A DNA stretch of 64,000 nt from Limonium bicolor (lineage: Eukaryota; Streptophyta; Magnoliopsida; Caryophyllales; Plumbaginaceae), in assembly GCA_023374045.1 (NCBI GenBank), contig CM041781.1:142592982-142656981 (forward strand), given 5' to 3'. The position numbers were made by a program, and so were the translations under genes. Within the stretch, counting starts at the first letter, position 1, and each line of letters begins with the position of its first letter. Shown one piece after another: positions 1 through 10,257 of the stretch. The notes below the pieces were generated by a model, which was given only the letters and a program-made list of their open reading frames with translations, ran no database searches and was not told the origin of the DNA.

Positions 1-220
1 TGGTTCCTTCTATCTGATGGTTTCATTAGATATTATCTGCCTGGGGTTTACGCCTCTGCACTCTGTAGGACTGAGTGTTTTGGTATCGCTCTGGTGCAGT
101 TAATGATCTAGTGGAAATATGGGAAATGTCAATCTTGGTAAATGCTTCTTTTGACCCTGGATATTGTTTCATCCATGAGCTGAGTCTTGGTTGTGATGTG
201 CGCACATCTTCATCGGTAAA

Positions 221-349
221 CAGCGAGGGGTTGTATATCCCCTGTCCAATCGGACATTGTAAACAACGAGGGGCTGTATATCCCCTGTCCTATCGGACGT
301 AGTTAACAGCGAGGGGCTGTATATCCCATGTCCCAAAAGGGACGCAGTT
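221..349 (+). repeat. three-copy 43-bp tandem repeat with GTCC/GGAC dyads
   Basis: Units start at 221, 264 and 307 (period 43). Each reads GAGGGG..GTATATCCC(C/A)TGTCC, then a short loop and GGAC. The last dyad differs (GTCCC AAAA GGGAC) but still pairs, so the hairpin is kept while its sequence changes. Confidence 0.8.
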
Positions 350-716
350 GGCAGCAGGGCCATCTCTTCCAATTGGTTTTATTCCACTCTTGAGTTATGG
401 TTCTTGGATATCTTCTTTCATTCCCAGTCCTTGTGACTACTTGGGTCTTTCTAATCCTAATTGGAACTGAATCTAACTTAAGCAATGGATGTTCACTAAC
501 TTCTGGCGTGGTTTCTTTTATGTTGGCTCACTCTACCTTCACGTTATTTATCTCTATCCTTGACTTGTTATCTTTGACTTGGTGTTTTGGTGTGCCTTGT
601 TCTTCTGATTTGTTTTGAGCATTTGACTTCAAGTTATTGTTATTTTAAGAGTTATGTTTTTCTTTTAATACTGTTGTTTTGGAGAGTTGTACCAGTTCCA
701 TTCCAGGGAACTGACT

Positions 717-755
717 CACCCCTCCTGGGGTGGGCTGCTTGGTTTCATCTTGCAG
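717..755 (+). other. GC hairpin followed by splice-acceptor-like CAG
   Basis: CACCCC (717-722), loop TCCT, GGGGTG (727-732), then a T-rich run ending TTGCAG at 755 and GTACG. The same order is found near the 3' end of every chromovirus LTR in the window. Confidence 0.5.
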
Positions 756-1001
756 GTACGAATTGTTATACAGGTGGCCACGAAGAGTATGAGTGTATGG
801 GATGGGAATTAGGATTTTGGAGAGCTACAGTATTTTGTTATCATTACTTTTATACCATGTTTTCTCGAGTTCAGACCGTAGCATTTGTAATATCATAAGT
901 TGTAATTGGTGAGGTTGGGTGCCGGGTGTTTGGAACCCGATGATCTGTAATCGCCTTAGTATTTTATTTCCGCTGCATTTATGATAAGTAGGGGCGTTAC
1001 A

Positions 1002-1207
1002 TCCACTGGGTATCTAGACTGTTGGGAGAGAATGAATGTCAAATTCATAGGCAGAGTTAAGAGGAAGAGTAAGCCGTATCAATTCTGCATCTCCTGTTTC
1101 TGCAACACTGCAGCTGCTATATAAAGGATTTTTAGTGGTATTAATGACATGGTGTGGATTCATTTAGGGGATGGAAATATACTAAGACCCACAACTAAGG
1201 AGCTAAT
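1002..1207. other. pre-insertion flank of the Athila element, no gene
   Basis: Short non-coding stretch between the LTR end at 1001 and the Athila target site. It contains TTTCTGCAACACTG-like text resembling 25930-25960, so it probably belongs to the same diverged repeat that continues at 25661. Confidence 0.4.
1203..1207. repeat. target-site duplication CTAAT (left)
   Basis: CTAAT directly precedes the TGCAGACG LTR terminus and recurs at 25656-25660 directly after the other LTR. It fixes the outer limits of the Athila insertion. Confidence 0.9.
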
Positions 1208-1302
1208 TGCAGACGTGTAATCGTGAGTGGTTAGAACTGGTGAAATTAAAATAAAAGAAAAGAAATTAAAACTCAAAATAAACGTCGGGCTGCAAACAAA
1301 TC

Positions 1303-1352
1303 CCGGTCGTGGTAGTATAGTAAAGTGTAAGCGACCGGATATCGAACCGTGG
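1303..1352 (-). other. U5 hairpin and tRNA-Asp D-arm-like segment (copy 1)
   Basis: CCGGTCG (1303-1309) pairs with CGACCGG (1332-1338). The plus strand inside reads like the 5' part of plant tRNA-Asp, so the element RNA (minus strand) is complementary to the primer tRNA's 5' half. The second copy is at 24199-24248. Confidence 0.6.
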
Positions 1353-2111
1353 GACTAAGGTGAATTATTTAGTACCTAAGCGTGTCACAAAAGGGGGGAG
1401 TTAATTGACTTGTTTTTGAAAAGTAAATAACGGATAAGAAAAACTGAGTGAAGATGAATTAAATGGAACTCCGGGTTCAGGTTAATATGATCTGATTAAT
1501 TGTGCTATCTCCACCGGTTTAATAAAGTAATTTGACAAGATTCCTGTTATTATCTAAAGGTCCGATGAAAACTCATAAGAACTCGTTTACCTGAAAATGC
1601 AAGGTCCGATGAAAACTCAAGCAAAATGCGTGTAAATGGCAGAGGAGTGTGAGGAATTTTATTCTTGCAACTTGTACTAACTTATCCGATGAAAATAAGT
1701 TCCTACAGTTTTACGGCTTAATTAACCTATCTGTTTGTCACCGATCAGATTAGAAACAGATTTAGTAAGGCTTTTTAATAAATCGATGAAATTTATTAAA
1801 AAGGGAGAGAAACAAAACTTTAATCGTAACAAACTGAATTTATTTTAACTGGTACAAATATAGATTACACAACTAAACAAACCATAATTAAACCTTCGCC
1901 CGGAGTAAATCCTCCTTAGCCTGACATATTAACTGGTAATAAGTCAGACAAAGGGTGGACGTAATAATAATACGAGAGGTATGGATGGTGAATGGAGAAA
2001 TGAAGAGAAAGAAGAGTGGGGGCGTACGTAAGATTTCTGTATATGAAATGAGAGATTTGGAGTGTTGAGTTTTGGGGGTGGAACGTGTGTATTTGGTTGA
2101 AGGTGCAGTAT

Positions 2112-2120
2112 GTTTATATA
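2112..2120 (-). promoter_or_regulatory. TATA box in Athila 3' LTR
   Basis: Minus strand reads TATATAAAC, followed by ATACTGCACC, a usual plant TATA context. The copy in the 5' LTR (24968-24976) would drive the element. Confidence 0.55.
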
Positions 2121-2295
2121 GAGGAAGGGAAGAGGCAGATCTGGAGTGGAAGAGCATTGATTGCTCATTAATTGCAGGGGACAGAGCTGAAGACGCGTGA
2201 GGGAATTAAGGTAGACGCTGCGGAGTAGATGGATATGGCAGAAGCAAGTTGCAGACGACGGGCGAAGAAGAAAACTCGCGCATTGATTTTTAGTC

Positions 2296-2530
2296 ACGTC
2301 CGCGTGGCTGTCCGCCTGAAACCATGCGGACGTCTCATACTTCGCCCACGGTCTCTCTATCTCTTGTCCGCCTTGTTGTCCGCCTCATTTCATGCGGACA
2401 CAAGTGTTGTCCGCTACTTGTCGTTCACCTTGTGTGTGTCCGCCTTAATGTCCGCCTTAATCCATGCGGTCACCTTGTGTGTGTCTGCCTATCTGTCCAC
2501 CTCTCCCCATGCGGACACTCATGCGGTCCC
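2296..2530 (-). repeat. GTCCGC / GCGGAC inverted-repeat array in Athila LTR
   Basis: Many GTCCGCCT half sites alternate with CATGCGGAC half sites across 235 bp, able to form nested hairpins. It lies just upstream of the TATA box in element sense. The other LTR has it at 25150-25385. Confidence 0.8.
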
Positions 2531-2801
2531 TTGTTTTTGACTTATTTTCTTCTACGAACTTTGACCGGCTCTAGATTCTTCGTTTGGACTCCGTTTTCTG
2601 AGCCGTTTGCGTCTATGCGTTTGTCTCTTCGTCTATTTTACTCCCAGATTGGTTTTCCTCATGTTAAACCAATAAATTTGTGAGATAACCAATAAAACAA
2701 TAACTAGAGGAAAACTAACCGAAGTGGAGAAATGAGCAAGAAAAGTGTTAATATATTATATGAAATACACCTATAAAACATGCTCATTTGGACACTTATC
2801 A

Positions 2802-2816
2802 CACCCCCACACTTAT
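2802..2816 (-). other. Athila polypurine tract (PPT)
   Basis: Minus strand AAGTGTGGGGGTG abuts the LTR and follows GAGGACAAGCAAAAAG, the usual Athila plus-strand primer context. Confidence 0.8.
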
Positions 2817-3566
2817 CTTTTTGCTTGTCCTCAGGCAAAACCACGTACCCAAGCAAGTAGGAAATGCTCAATACTAACAAATATTATTATGAAGGGTAGG
2901 ATAAAGAGGTGAACAGTTCATGATCTTTTTAACTTATTGAGGAGTGTGATCCATCAACTGCTGGTGGCATAGGTGTGCTCAGGGTAAAAAAAAAATATAG
3001 AGTTTCGGGGTATGATCCAAGGTACTTCAATGTTTCTTTTGTTTAGGTGACTCTGAGAACTTTTACCATGGCCAACTTCTCTCAAGAATGGGCATTGAGG
3101 AGAAAACAAAAGGAGAAATAGATTTAAGCATTTGTTTCACTTTTGCATAAGGGATGAGAAAATGTAAGCATCACGCCTTTGTATTCAAGAACACTCAACT
3201 CTCTTTGTTGGTTACCAATGGTGTCTCGCAAGTCCCTTATTATTTTTTGTATCCTTCTTTCTTTTTTTTAACAGAGAAGCACCCCTTAGCAATCCCTAAG
3301 AGAGAAGACAGAAAGAAACCCTGAGCAATAAAATCCAACCATTTGCAGATTATTTGGTCACACCGCATAAGAAAAATGCTCCTCAAAAGTAATCAAATGA
3401 AATTTTTTTAAAAATTTGTACCATTTATCCCACAATTCATAATAGTATTTGTTTTTAAAGAGAACAACCTACATTAGCAGGGTACATAATTTTAATTTTT
3501 GAACAAATGCAAGATAAGCAGAGAGATTTAAACATTTTTAGCACAAAATGCCCTGAAAAGGCTCTT

Positions 3567-3580
3567 CCCCCACACTTAAG
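3567..3580 (-). other. internal PPT-like tract 1
   Basis: Minus strand CTTAAGTGTGGGGG, nearly the same as the terminal PPT core. Confidence 0.5.
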
Positions 3581-3682
3581 CTCAAGCAATGCCCTCATTG
3601 CGTAGATGGAATAAAATTAACAGGGCATGCACTTAATAAAGGAAAGAGTGTACTCCCCAGATTTCGTAGGGTGTGTAGAGCT

Positions 3683-3697
3683 CCCCCACACTTGAGT
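3683..3697 (-). other. internal PPT-like tract 2
   Basis: Minus strand CTCAAGTGTGGGGG, a third copy of the PPT core, 220 nt after the integrase stop. Confidence 0.5.
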
Positions 3698-3917
3698 GCA
3701 GCTGTGGAATGTCATGAAATGTACCCGGAAGGAAAATTCTACACAGCCAGAAGAACTCAAGTAAAACCTGCATTTTATTATAACATATAAAAGGGAAATA
3801 TAGTACAAAAAGGAAAACAACATTAAATTTAAAGGAAAGACAAAAGATAGATACTGGGTTGCCTCCCACCAAGCTGCCCGGGTTTAACGTCTCTAGCTAG
3901 ACGTATTTGACCAAGCT

Positions 3918-5222
3918 TTAGGTTGGAGAAGAGTTTGAGGGCGAGGTATCTGAACTGCTGGTGTTAGGAAGTTTGTACACTTTTGTAAACTTATGATGTA
4001 GAGGTGTTGTCTGCTGTTCCTTTGGGGTGGAGGCTTCCTCGTATTCTGGCAAGAAAGAAATTGTGAACAGAGCATTATTATTTTCAAGAATTCTGGCATA
4101 CCTTTTTAGACAGGATCCATTGACTTTGAAGCATTCTCCTTTTTGATTCTGGAGTTCGTAAACACCAAAAGGAGTGGTTCCAACGACTTGAAATGGGCCA
4201 GTCCAGTGAGATTTGAGTTTTCCAGGAAATATTCTCAATCTGGAATTATAAAGTAGCACCCCATCGCCAACCTTAAAGTCGCGTTTGTGGATCATTTGGT
4301 CATGATGTTTCTTGGTGCGTTCCTTGTATATTGTCGCACTACGGTATGCCTGATCTCTTAACTCCTCGAGTTCAGAGAGTTGAAACTTTCGCTTTTCTCC
4401 TGCGGTTTCTAGATCGAAGTTTAGGGCCTTGAGTGCCCAATATGCCTTATGTTCCAGCTCTACAGGCAGGTGACAAGATTTCCCATAAACAAGCTTAAAA
4501 GGAGACATCCCGATGGGAGTCTTGAATGCGGTGCGGTAAGCCCAAAGCGCATCATCTAACTTAAGTGCCCAATCCTTTCGTGATGAGTTAACCGTTTTCT
4601 GGAGAATCCATTTTAACTCACGGTTCGAAACTTCTGATTGGCCGTTTGTCTGGGGGTAATAAGGTAGAGCTACCTTATGACGTACCCCGTACTTACCCAT
4701 AAGCGCTTCAAATGAACGGTTGTAGAAGTGAGATCCTCCGTCACTGATAATAATTCTAGGCACGCCAAAACGCGTAAAGATGTGCTTCTTAAGGAATCTG
4801 GTTACTGTCTTTGCATCAGCATGATGACAGGGTATGGCTTCTACCCATTTCGACACGTAATCCACTACCACTAAAACATATTGGTGGCCCTGTGAGGAAG
4901 GGAACGGTCCCATAAAATCAATGCCCCAACATTCAAAGAGTTTCACTTCTAGTATTCCCTGTTGTGGTATTTCATGTCTCCTAGATGTGTTACCCATTCT
5001 CTGACAATTATCACATTGTTTGCAGAATTGGTAAACATTTTTGTGAAGGGTCGGCCAATAAAATCCTGAGGCCAGGATCTTAGCAGCGGTCCTTGTGGGT
5101 CCATGGTGACCTCCGGCTTCCCGTGAGTGACAAAAATGTATGACGCTGTAAACCTCATCTTCAGGGAGACACCGACGAAACAACCCATCAGCACAGACTC
5201 GGAACAATACGGATCTTCCCAA
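3918..5222 (-). CDS. Athila integrase (C-terminal part of pol)
   Basis: Open frame of 434 codons. It would join cDNA ends to host DNA. The N-terminal zinc-binding HHCC region is visible ([13 protein letters not shown] ... CKQCDNC), then the catalytic core with D in GIDFMGPF, D in IISDGGSHF and E in [14 protein letters not shown]-terminal part with [11 protein letters not shown] resembles the GPY/F module, followed by a Ser/Thr/Pro-rich tail. No chromodomain, as expected for Athila. The first residues are translated from an indel-shifted junction with the RNase H frame, so this is the end of a polyprotein and not a free gene. It is the least damaged ORF of the element. Confidence 0.92.
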   Translation of the reverse strand: MGRSVLFRVCADGLFRRCLPEDEVYSVIHFCHSREAGGHHGPTRTAAKILASGFYWPTLHKNVYQFCKQCDNCQRMGNTSRRHEIPQQGILEVKLFECWGIDFMGPFPSSQGHQYVLVVVDYVSKWVEAIPCHHADAKTVTRFLKKHIFTRFGVPRIIISDGGSHFYNRSFEALMGKYGVRHKVALPYYPQTNGQSEVSNRELKWILQKTVNSSRKDWALKLDDALWAYRTAFKTPIGMSPFKLVYGKSCHLPVELEHKAYWALKALNFDLETAGEKRKFQLSELEELRDQAYRSATIYKERTKKHHDQMIHKRDFKVGDGVLLYNSRLRIFPGKLKSHWTGPFQVVGTTPFGVYELQNQKGECFKVNGSCLKRYARILENNNALFTISFLPEYEEASTPKEQQTTPLHHKFTKVYKLPNTSSSDTSPSNSSPT

Positions 5223-5863
5223 AAATAATGCTTTGAATCAGAAAGAAATTTCTTCTTCTGGGAGTAAGATAGATCATATGGTATTGTTCCAGAGACTAGA
5301 TAATTGGCCAGGTCCGCATACCATGGCTCCTGTACCTTGGTGATTAAAAAGACAGTCTCATCGGGGAGGAATTCGTTGATAGGCACACTATCCGTAGGAG
5401 TTACCAATCTGGAGAGATGGTCAGCGACGGCATTTAATTTTCTGCTCTTGTCTTTGACTTCGATGTCAAACTCTTGCAGTAGAAGAATCCAGCGTAATAA
5501 GCGAGGCTTGGCTTCTTGATTTGCAAATAGGTATTTGAGAGCGGAGTGGTCTGTGTGCACTATGACTTTGCTTCCCCATAAGTACGACCTGAACTTATCA
5601 AGGGAGAATACTATATCCAGAAGCTCTTTTTCAGTGGTCGTATAGTTCTTCTGGGCGTCGTTTAGTGTCCTGCTGGCATAAGCAATCACTCTTAGAATCT
5701 TCTCTTTTTTCTGGAAAAGAGCTGCCCCCACTGCATAGTCACTCGCATCACACATGATCTCAAACGGGAGAGACCAGTCGGGTGATATGACAACAGGTGC
5801 AGATGCTAGTTTTTGTGTTATTGTTTTGAAAGCAGCTGAACACATCAAAATGAAACGGGGCAT
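5217..5863 (-). CDS. Athila RNase H and connection (pol segment)
   Basis: RNase H that would degrade the RNA strand of the hybrid during reverse transcription. Visible motifs: [13 protein letters not shown] (first Asp), [14 protein letters not shown] (Glu), [12 protein letters not shown] (Asp) and [10 protein letters not shown] near the end, giving the D-E-D-D pattern. The segment opens with [14 protein letters not shown], the typical RT-RNase H link. It is separated from RT by a frame change near 5850 and from integrase by one near 5220. The open frame runs on to 4949, but beyond ~5217 the real domain is in the integrase frame. Confidence 0.88.
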
Positions 5864-6276
5864 CCTTCTGTAGCAGGTCGGTCAATGGTTTACTGATTTT
5901 TGAGAAGTCTTGTATAAACCGCCGATAGAATCCTGCATGCCCGAGAAACGCTCGAATGTCTTTAACAGTAGCTGGTGCTGGTAATTTCTTGATAACCTCT
6001 ACCTTGGCTTTATCCACCTCTATTCCATCAGCTGATATTTTATGTCCAAGGACAATCCCGTCCTTGACCATAAAATGACATTTTTCCCAATTCAAAACGA
6101 GATTTGTATCCTCACACCATCCTAGGATCAAATCAAGTTGTGCCAAGCATTTATCAAAACTAGAGCCATAGACCGAGAAGTCATCCATAAAGACTACTAT
6201 GCTCTGTTCGATGAAATCAGCGAATATTGCTTGCATACATCTCTGGAAGGTAGCAGGGGCATTACATAGGGCATTC
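5850..6276 (-). CDS. Athila reverse transcriptase, palm/thumb part
   Basis: Second half of RT, read in a different frame from the first. It begins LCNAPATFQRCM, has the catalytic FMDDFSVYGSSF (the xxDD box), then LVLNWEKCHFMV, GIVLGHKIS, GIEVDKAKVEVI and FLGHAGFYRRFI, all standard for Athila RT thumb and connection. The shift from the upstream frame lies near 6270, within the MPFGLCNAP-like box, and looks like a one-base indel. Codons upstream of this point in the same frame (to 6491) are a shadow. Confidence 0.88.
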
Positions 6277-7435
6277 GTCTGTATGCAAAGGTACCGTATG
6301 GACAAGTGAAAGTGGTCTTGTCCTGGTCCTCTGGTGCGATTGGTATTTGGAAATACCCTGAGAACCCATCTAAAAAGCAGTAGTACTCTTGCCCTGCTAG
6401 TCTCTCTATCATCTGATCGATAAAGGGGAGAGGAAAGTGATCCTTCCTGGTCGCCAAGTTTAAGCGCCTGTAGTCGATACACATGCGCCATCCTGTGAAT
6501 TTTCTTTGAGGGATAGCCTCTCCCTTATCATTTATAACAGCTTCGATGCCCCCCTTTTTCGGGACAACTTGTACAGGGCTTACCCATGGACTGTCAGAGA
6601 TAGGATAAATGATGTTCGCATCTAGGAGTTTCAGAACCTCCTTTTTAACTACCTCCTTGAGGTTAAGGTTTAGCCGACATTGGGGTTGCCTGATAGACTT
6701 GTAGTTTTCCTCCATATAGATGTGATGCGTGCAGTAGGAGGGATCAATTCCTTTGATGTCAACAATAGTCCACCCGATCGCTGTTTTGTGTTTCTTCAAT
6801 ACCTCGAGTAGCCTCGTTTCCTCCCCGGAATTCAGAGAAGAGGAAATAATGACAGGCAAATGGTCATCTTCAGCTAAGAAGGCATACTTGAGTTTAGAAG
6901 GTAGCTCTTTAAGCTCGAGCTCTGGTGGTTGTTCTATTGATGGAATTGATTTTTGAGGTATGTCGAGTCTTTCGATTGGTGGCCGGTAGGCTTGATAACC
7001 AGTCTTTCCTTTTTCTACGTACGCCAGCATGGCGTTAACTTCTGGATCCTTCACCTTTTCTTCTAGAGAAGTAAGTAATACTTGCTCTAGCGATTCAGTT
7101 TCAGCTTTCGGGATGGAAGATAGGGAATACATGTCCTCATCTGTAGAAAAATCGCCTTCCTCCTCCTCATCATCTGTTAATCCCACTGTCTTTGCATGAG
7201 GAGAAAAGTTAGAGCTTTTCTTCATCATTTTCTGCATATCGAATTCGATCGTTTCGTCCTCGTACCGCAGAGTGATTTTCCCATCGTGGACGTCAATAAT
7301 GGCTTTGGCAGTACTCAGAAACGGTCGACCTAGAATCAGGGGAACCTCAACATCGTCATCCATTTCTAGAATGACGAAGTCAGCTGGAAAGATAAAGTGG
7401 GACACTCTAACTACCAGATCTCGGACTATTCCCAT
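6270..7435 (-). CDS. Athila protease-RT linker and RT fingers/palm
   Basis: Starts after the protease core (EVPLILGRPFLSTAKAIIDV, the C-terminal flap of the retropepsin) and continues through an acidic linker (DDEEEEGDFSTDEDMYS) to RT. RT motifs: CRLNLNLKEVVKKEVLKLL, SPWVSPVQVVPKKGG, GWRMCIDYRRLN, HFPLPFIDQM, CFLDGFSGYFQIPI (first catalytic Asp) and TTFTCPYGTFAYRRMP. The frame then runs off. The long insert between VVPKKGG and RMCIDYR is typical of Athila. Confidence 0.9.
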
Positions 7436-7483
7436 GGCCTTGATCTCTGATCTGTCTACTAGTTGGAGTTTGAAAGGAACCGG

Positions 7484-7801
7484 TTACATCTCTCCTCCTT
7501 TTACTTTCAAGAAGGTGGCGTAGGGCATGATATTAATGCTGGCTCCCAGGTCGCATAAACCGCTTCCACAGTCCACTCCACCAATAAAACACAGGATTAC
7601 AGGATTTCCCGGATCTGTTTGTTTGGGGGGAAGTGCTCGAAGAAGGGCCGTAGAGCATTCCTCCGTGAGGTGCACTGTTTCTTTTCCAGGTTTCTTCTTC
7701 TTCTTTGTTAAGAGATCCTTTAGGAATTTGGCGTAGTTAGGCATCTCTTGCAAGGCATCTATTAGAGGGATGTCGAGGGTCAGCTTCTTGAAAATACTCA
7801 A
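7484..7801 (-). CDS. Athila Gag-protease junction with retropepsin active site
   Basis: Aspartic protease region. The active site reads LCDLGASINIMP, the Athila variant of D-T/S-G (D-L-G-A-S). Upstream is TLDIPLIDALQEMPNYAKFLKDLL, the linker seen in Athila between Gag and PR. It ends by an indel near 7484; the flap continues in the next frame (from 7435). A single polyprotein is expected in an intact copy. Confidence 0.85.
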   Translation of the reverse strand: MSIFKKLTLDIPLIDALQEMPNYAKFLKDLLTKKKKKPGKETVHLTEECSTALLRALPPKQTDPGNPVILCFIGGVDCGSGLCDLGASINIMPYATFLKVKGGEM

Positions 7802-7819
7802 GAATTTGGAGAACTGCTC

Positions 7820-8658
7820 ATCTAGGTGTTTCTTTTTTATTCTGTTGGGAAATGGGAGTTCACTGTTTTTAGGAGATGAGGATGGAATGTCGATGGTAAC
7901 TCAAGATGGAGGTGGAGTTTCAGGAGTAGGAATTTGGATTTTTGAGGGAGGTGAGGCTGGATTGGTTGTGTCTTCATCATTGATGTAGGCCTCTTCATGA
8001 TTTTCTTTTTCTTTTCCTTTTCTGGTGGCAAGTTCCCTTCCACTCCTTAAGGAGACTGCACACAAGTTTGTTGATTGGAATGTGCCATCGTCTATAAGGA
8101 TTGAATTTGCTTTTTCTCTTGGATTAGGGTTTGTCTGTGAAGGGAATTGACCAGGTGGTCTTTGTTGGGTGAGTAACTGTTGAATCTGAGATTGAAAGGC
8201 TTTTTCGTCTTTGCACAGAGCTGCGACCTCTTCTTGCGTGTCTCGAGACTTACCCATCATCGCTTTAAACATCTCTTGCATGTGAGACATTTCAGACTCA
8301 GGAATCGAAGGAGGCTGAGTTGGTCGACTCGATGAAGCTTCATTGCCATAAGGCTGTTGTTGATATTGCCTTTGGCCTCCTTGGAAATTGGACTGAGGTC
8401 TGTAATTTTGAGATGGTTGAAGTGTATGTGGGTTTTGGATATTGTCGGTGTTTGAGTAGCGAAGGTTGGATTGCATGTTACGTTGCCAAGGTTGTCTGTA
8501 TCCTGAATTGTTGGTGAGATAGTTTGCCTCCTTTGCTGCTTTTTATTCTTGTAGCTGGGGGCATTGTTCATAATCATGAGGCCCACCACATTGCGTACAA
8601 GAAATAACGGGAGATGATTGGGACAGAGGAGCATAGCCTGGAGGGATTGTAGTTGATC
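7820..8658 (-). CDS. Athila Gag C-terminal part with zinc knuckle
   Basis: The nucleocapsid end of Gag. A CCHC knuckle (C-x2-C-x3-H-x4-C) lies at 8561-8599, in a frame that meets one in-frame stop soon after. The stretch 7901-8476 then reads as a Gln/Pro-rich linker (QPSQNYRPQSNFQGG), a coiled part (MQEMFKAMMG) and CAVSLRSGREL, a conserved Athila box. It continues upstream across the inserted element A: the other half of gag begins at 22679. Broken by the insertion and at least two frame changes. Confidence 0.85.
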
Positions 8659-8663
8659 GGGAA
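8659..8663. repeat. target-site duplication GGGAA (left) of element A
   Basis: GGGAA immediately before TGAAATACCCC and again at 22674-22678 immediately after the terminal TTACA, so element A inserted whole into the Athila gag. Confidence 0.93.
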
Positions 8664-9448
8664 TGAAATACCCCAAACCTTGATATGTTGTTAAACATTT
8701 AAACTATGGTATGTAAAGGCTAAAAAGTGCCTTAGAAACATCAGTGAACAATTTAAACCACAGTAAATGCAATAAAGCACTAAGATACAGTTTGAGCAAA
8801 AACATGCTCTAAGCTATGAGTGAACTTGGTTAGGACCCAAAGAGCCTACCAAGACTTAATAACATTTAATTATGATTTTATAAGGCTAATTAAGTCTTTA
8901 GGAAACCTTGGTAGACAATGAAACCAAACAAAACACAAATAAATACCTTAAAGTCAATAAGAGCAAAAATGTGCTCTAAGCTTGGGATAAATTTGTATAA
9001 GACCGAATGGTCATACCTATACCTTATAAATATGTTAATGAACATATTAAATCAATTACCAAAGAAAACCAAGCTTGAAAACAAGTTAAAACACAAAAAG
9101 TGCTTTAAGGAGTCTTAAAGCACGTTTTTGAAAAATTGTCTTGTAAATGAGTTTTGAATGGCTAAATGACCATCATTACTCTTTAATTAACATGTGTACT
9201 ATATAGTATCACATTTGGAAGTCTATATCAATGGGAAATCAAAAATTTCACTTCTATGTGCCGTGTTTTATGAATAGTAACCTTTTTGAGCTAGTTTGTA
9301 ACATATGTTGTTATAAGTAATTAAGTTGGTCAACAAAGACTATTATACCCTCCTAAGTATATGGGGGCCGGTTTTTCATGGTGTGAGTCACCAACATGTA
9401 AAAGAAATCAAATAAGTAAAGTAAAGCTTAAAGTAAAGTACTATTTTG

Positions 9449-9457
9449 CTTTATAAC
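9449..9457 (+). promoter_or_regulatory. candidate TATA box in element A LTR
   Basis: CTTTATAAC is followed about 30 nt later by a CT-rich leader (TTCTTCATCTTCTCC). The aligned place in the C LTRs reads CTTTTATAAAGC and in B CTTTTAAAC. No transcript evidence. Confidence 0.35.
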
Positions 9458-9762
9458 ATAAATATCTCCAAAAGCAAACTTACCTTCTCATTTCCTTCTC
9501 TTCTTTCATTTCACACGGTTTCTTCATCTTCTCCTTTCCTCCATTTACGATTTGCTACAGCTCCTCTCTTCTCCATCTTCATTTCTTTGCCAAATCCAAC
9601 TCCATGCTCCAAATCAAATTCTAAGACCATATTTGTCTAGTTAGGTCATGCTCTACCTACCTTTTCAAATCTTCAAGAGCTCAATTTTGGTGCCATGGAG
9701 AATCACCATTGATGGAGCTTGAGCTTGTGTTTCTACACATTATTATTCTCCTTTGCTTCTAG

Positions 9763-10257
9763 GTAAGGAATCTCAAAGAAAAATCAAGTTTCCTCTCCTT
9801 TTAGTACATGGCCGAAAATTCACCTCACCATGGTGTCTTTACCTTGCTTGTTTTAGCTTCATTTGAGTCTTCCAAGGGCTTGGTGGATTCCTCTTGATAC
9901 TTATTCAAGCTCTCTTTCCATTCCAAGGTAAAACAATCATTTTAGTACCTTAAGATAATATATGTAAACCTAGGGTTTACAATGAGATGAAGCATAAAGC
10001 TTATATACTCATTTCAATGTTGGTATATTGTTGTAGTTGACAAGGAATGAAATGCCTTACCGGTTTTAAGAGGAAACAAGAAAGAAGTTTGTGTGGAAAA
10101 GAGGTAAACATACTATCTCAATGTGGTTTAATGCCTTAGGAGAAATGAGCTTATAATGCTTGTTAAAACTACCTAAAGAGCAAATGGTGAATGACTTAGT
10201 AAAGTGTTCTCAAGGAGACTAGTAAAAGAACATATGTCTTGGTGTATGGATTTGCAG
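9763..10257 (+). other. candidate leader intron in element A 5' LTR
   Basis: Donor CTTCTAG|GTAAGGAAT and acceptor GGATTTGCAG|GTC, 495 nt. The same pair occurs in the other A LTR (19142-19639), in B (44323-44819 and 54599-55089), and in diverged form in C (32748-33339) and T (28493-29086). Confidence 0.45.

Larger units (their letters stand above)
1..1001 (+). mobile_element. 3' part of a chromovirus-like LTR (fragment)
   Basis: The stretch ends in GGGGCGTTACA at 1001, like the GGGTGTTACA ends of the other plus-strand LTRs here. Near its end it has the same ordered module as those LTRs: a GC hairpin, a pyrimidine-rich run, TTGCAG then GTACGA (about 755), a sentence with TTCCGCTGC (968-976), and the terminal TTACA. 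The left part is cut by the window. No coding domain is visible; the short open frames have no recognisable protein. Bases ~45-115 resemble 15917-15985 inside element A. Whether 1-220 is LTR or internal sequence cannot be decided. Confidence 0.6.
1208..2801 (-). repeat. Athila 3' LTR
   Basis: About 1594 bp, near identical to 24104-25655 apart from small indels and an extra ~45-bp piece around 1725-1765. The plus-strand reading starts TGCAGACGTG and ends ACTTATCA. It holds the tRNA-Asp-like/hairpin segment (1303-1352), a TATA box (2112-2120, minus) and the GTCCGC/GCGGAC array (2296-2530). Confidence 0.95.
2817..3917 (-). other. Athila 3' spacer between integrase and LTR
   Basis: About 1.1 kb without a supported gene. 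Some Athila elements hold an env-like ORF here; none is seen. The stretch has two extra PPT-like tracts (3567-3580 and 3683-3697) and is otherwise AT-rich. Confidence 0.6.

Noticed and set aside
221..349. CRISPR-like array
   Set aside because: Three 43-bp units without unique spacers in a plant LTR; a plain tandem repeat.
75..898. Small frames at the left edge
   Set aside because: They begin at non-ATG codons or cross the tandem repeat; no recognisable product, and they lie within an LTR-like stretch.
1303..1352. tRNA-Asp gene or tRNA-derived SINE in the Athila LTR
   Set aside because: Only the 5' and D-arm-like part is present; anticodon arm and acceptor 3' half are missing, and the T-arm-like text is on the opposite strand.
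2817..3917. env-like third ORF of the Athila element
   Set aside because: No frame of adequate length and no transmembrane-like segment supported; the open frames overlap repeats and PPT-like tracts.
4949..5216. RNase H frame continuing past the integrase start
   Set aside because: Beyond ~5217 the zinc-domain residues are in the other frame; the continuing codons are a shadow.
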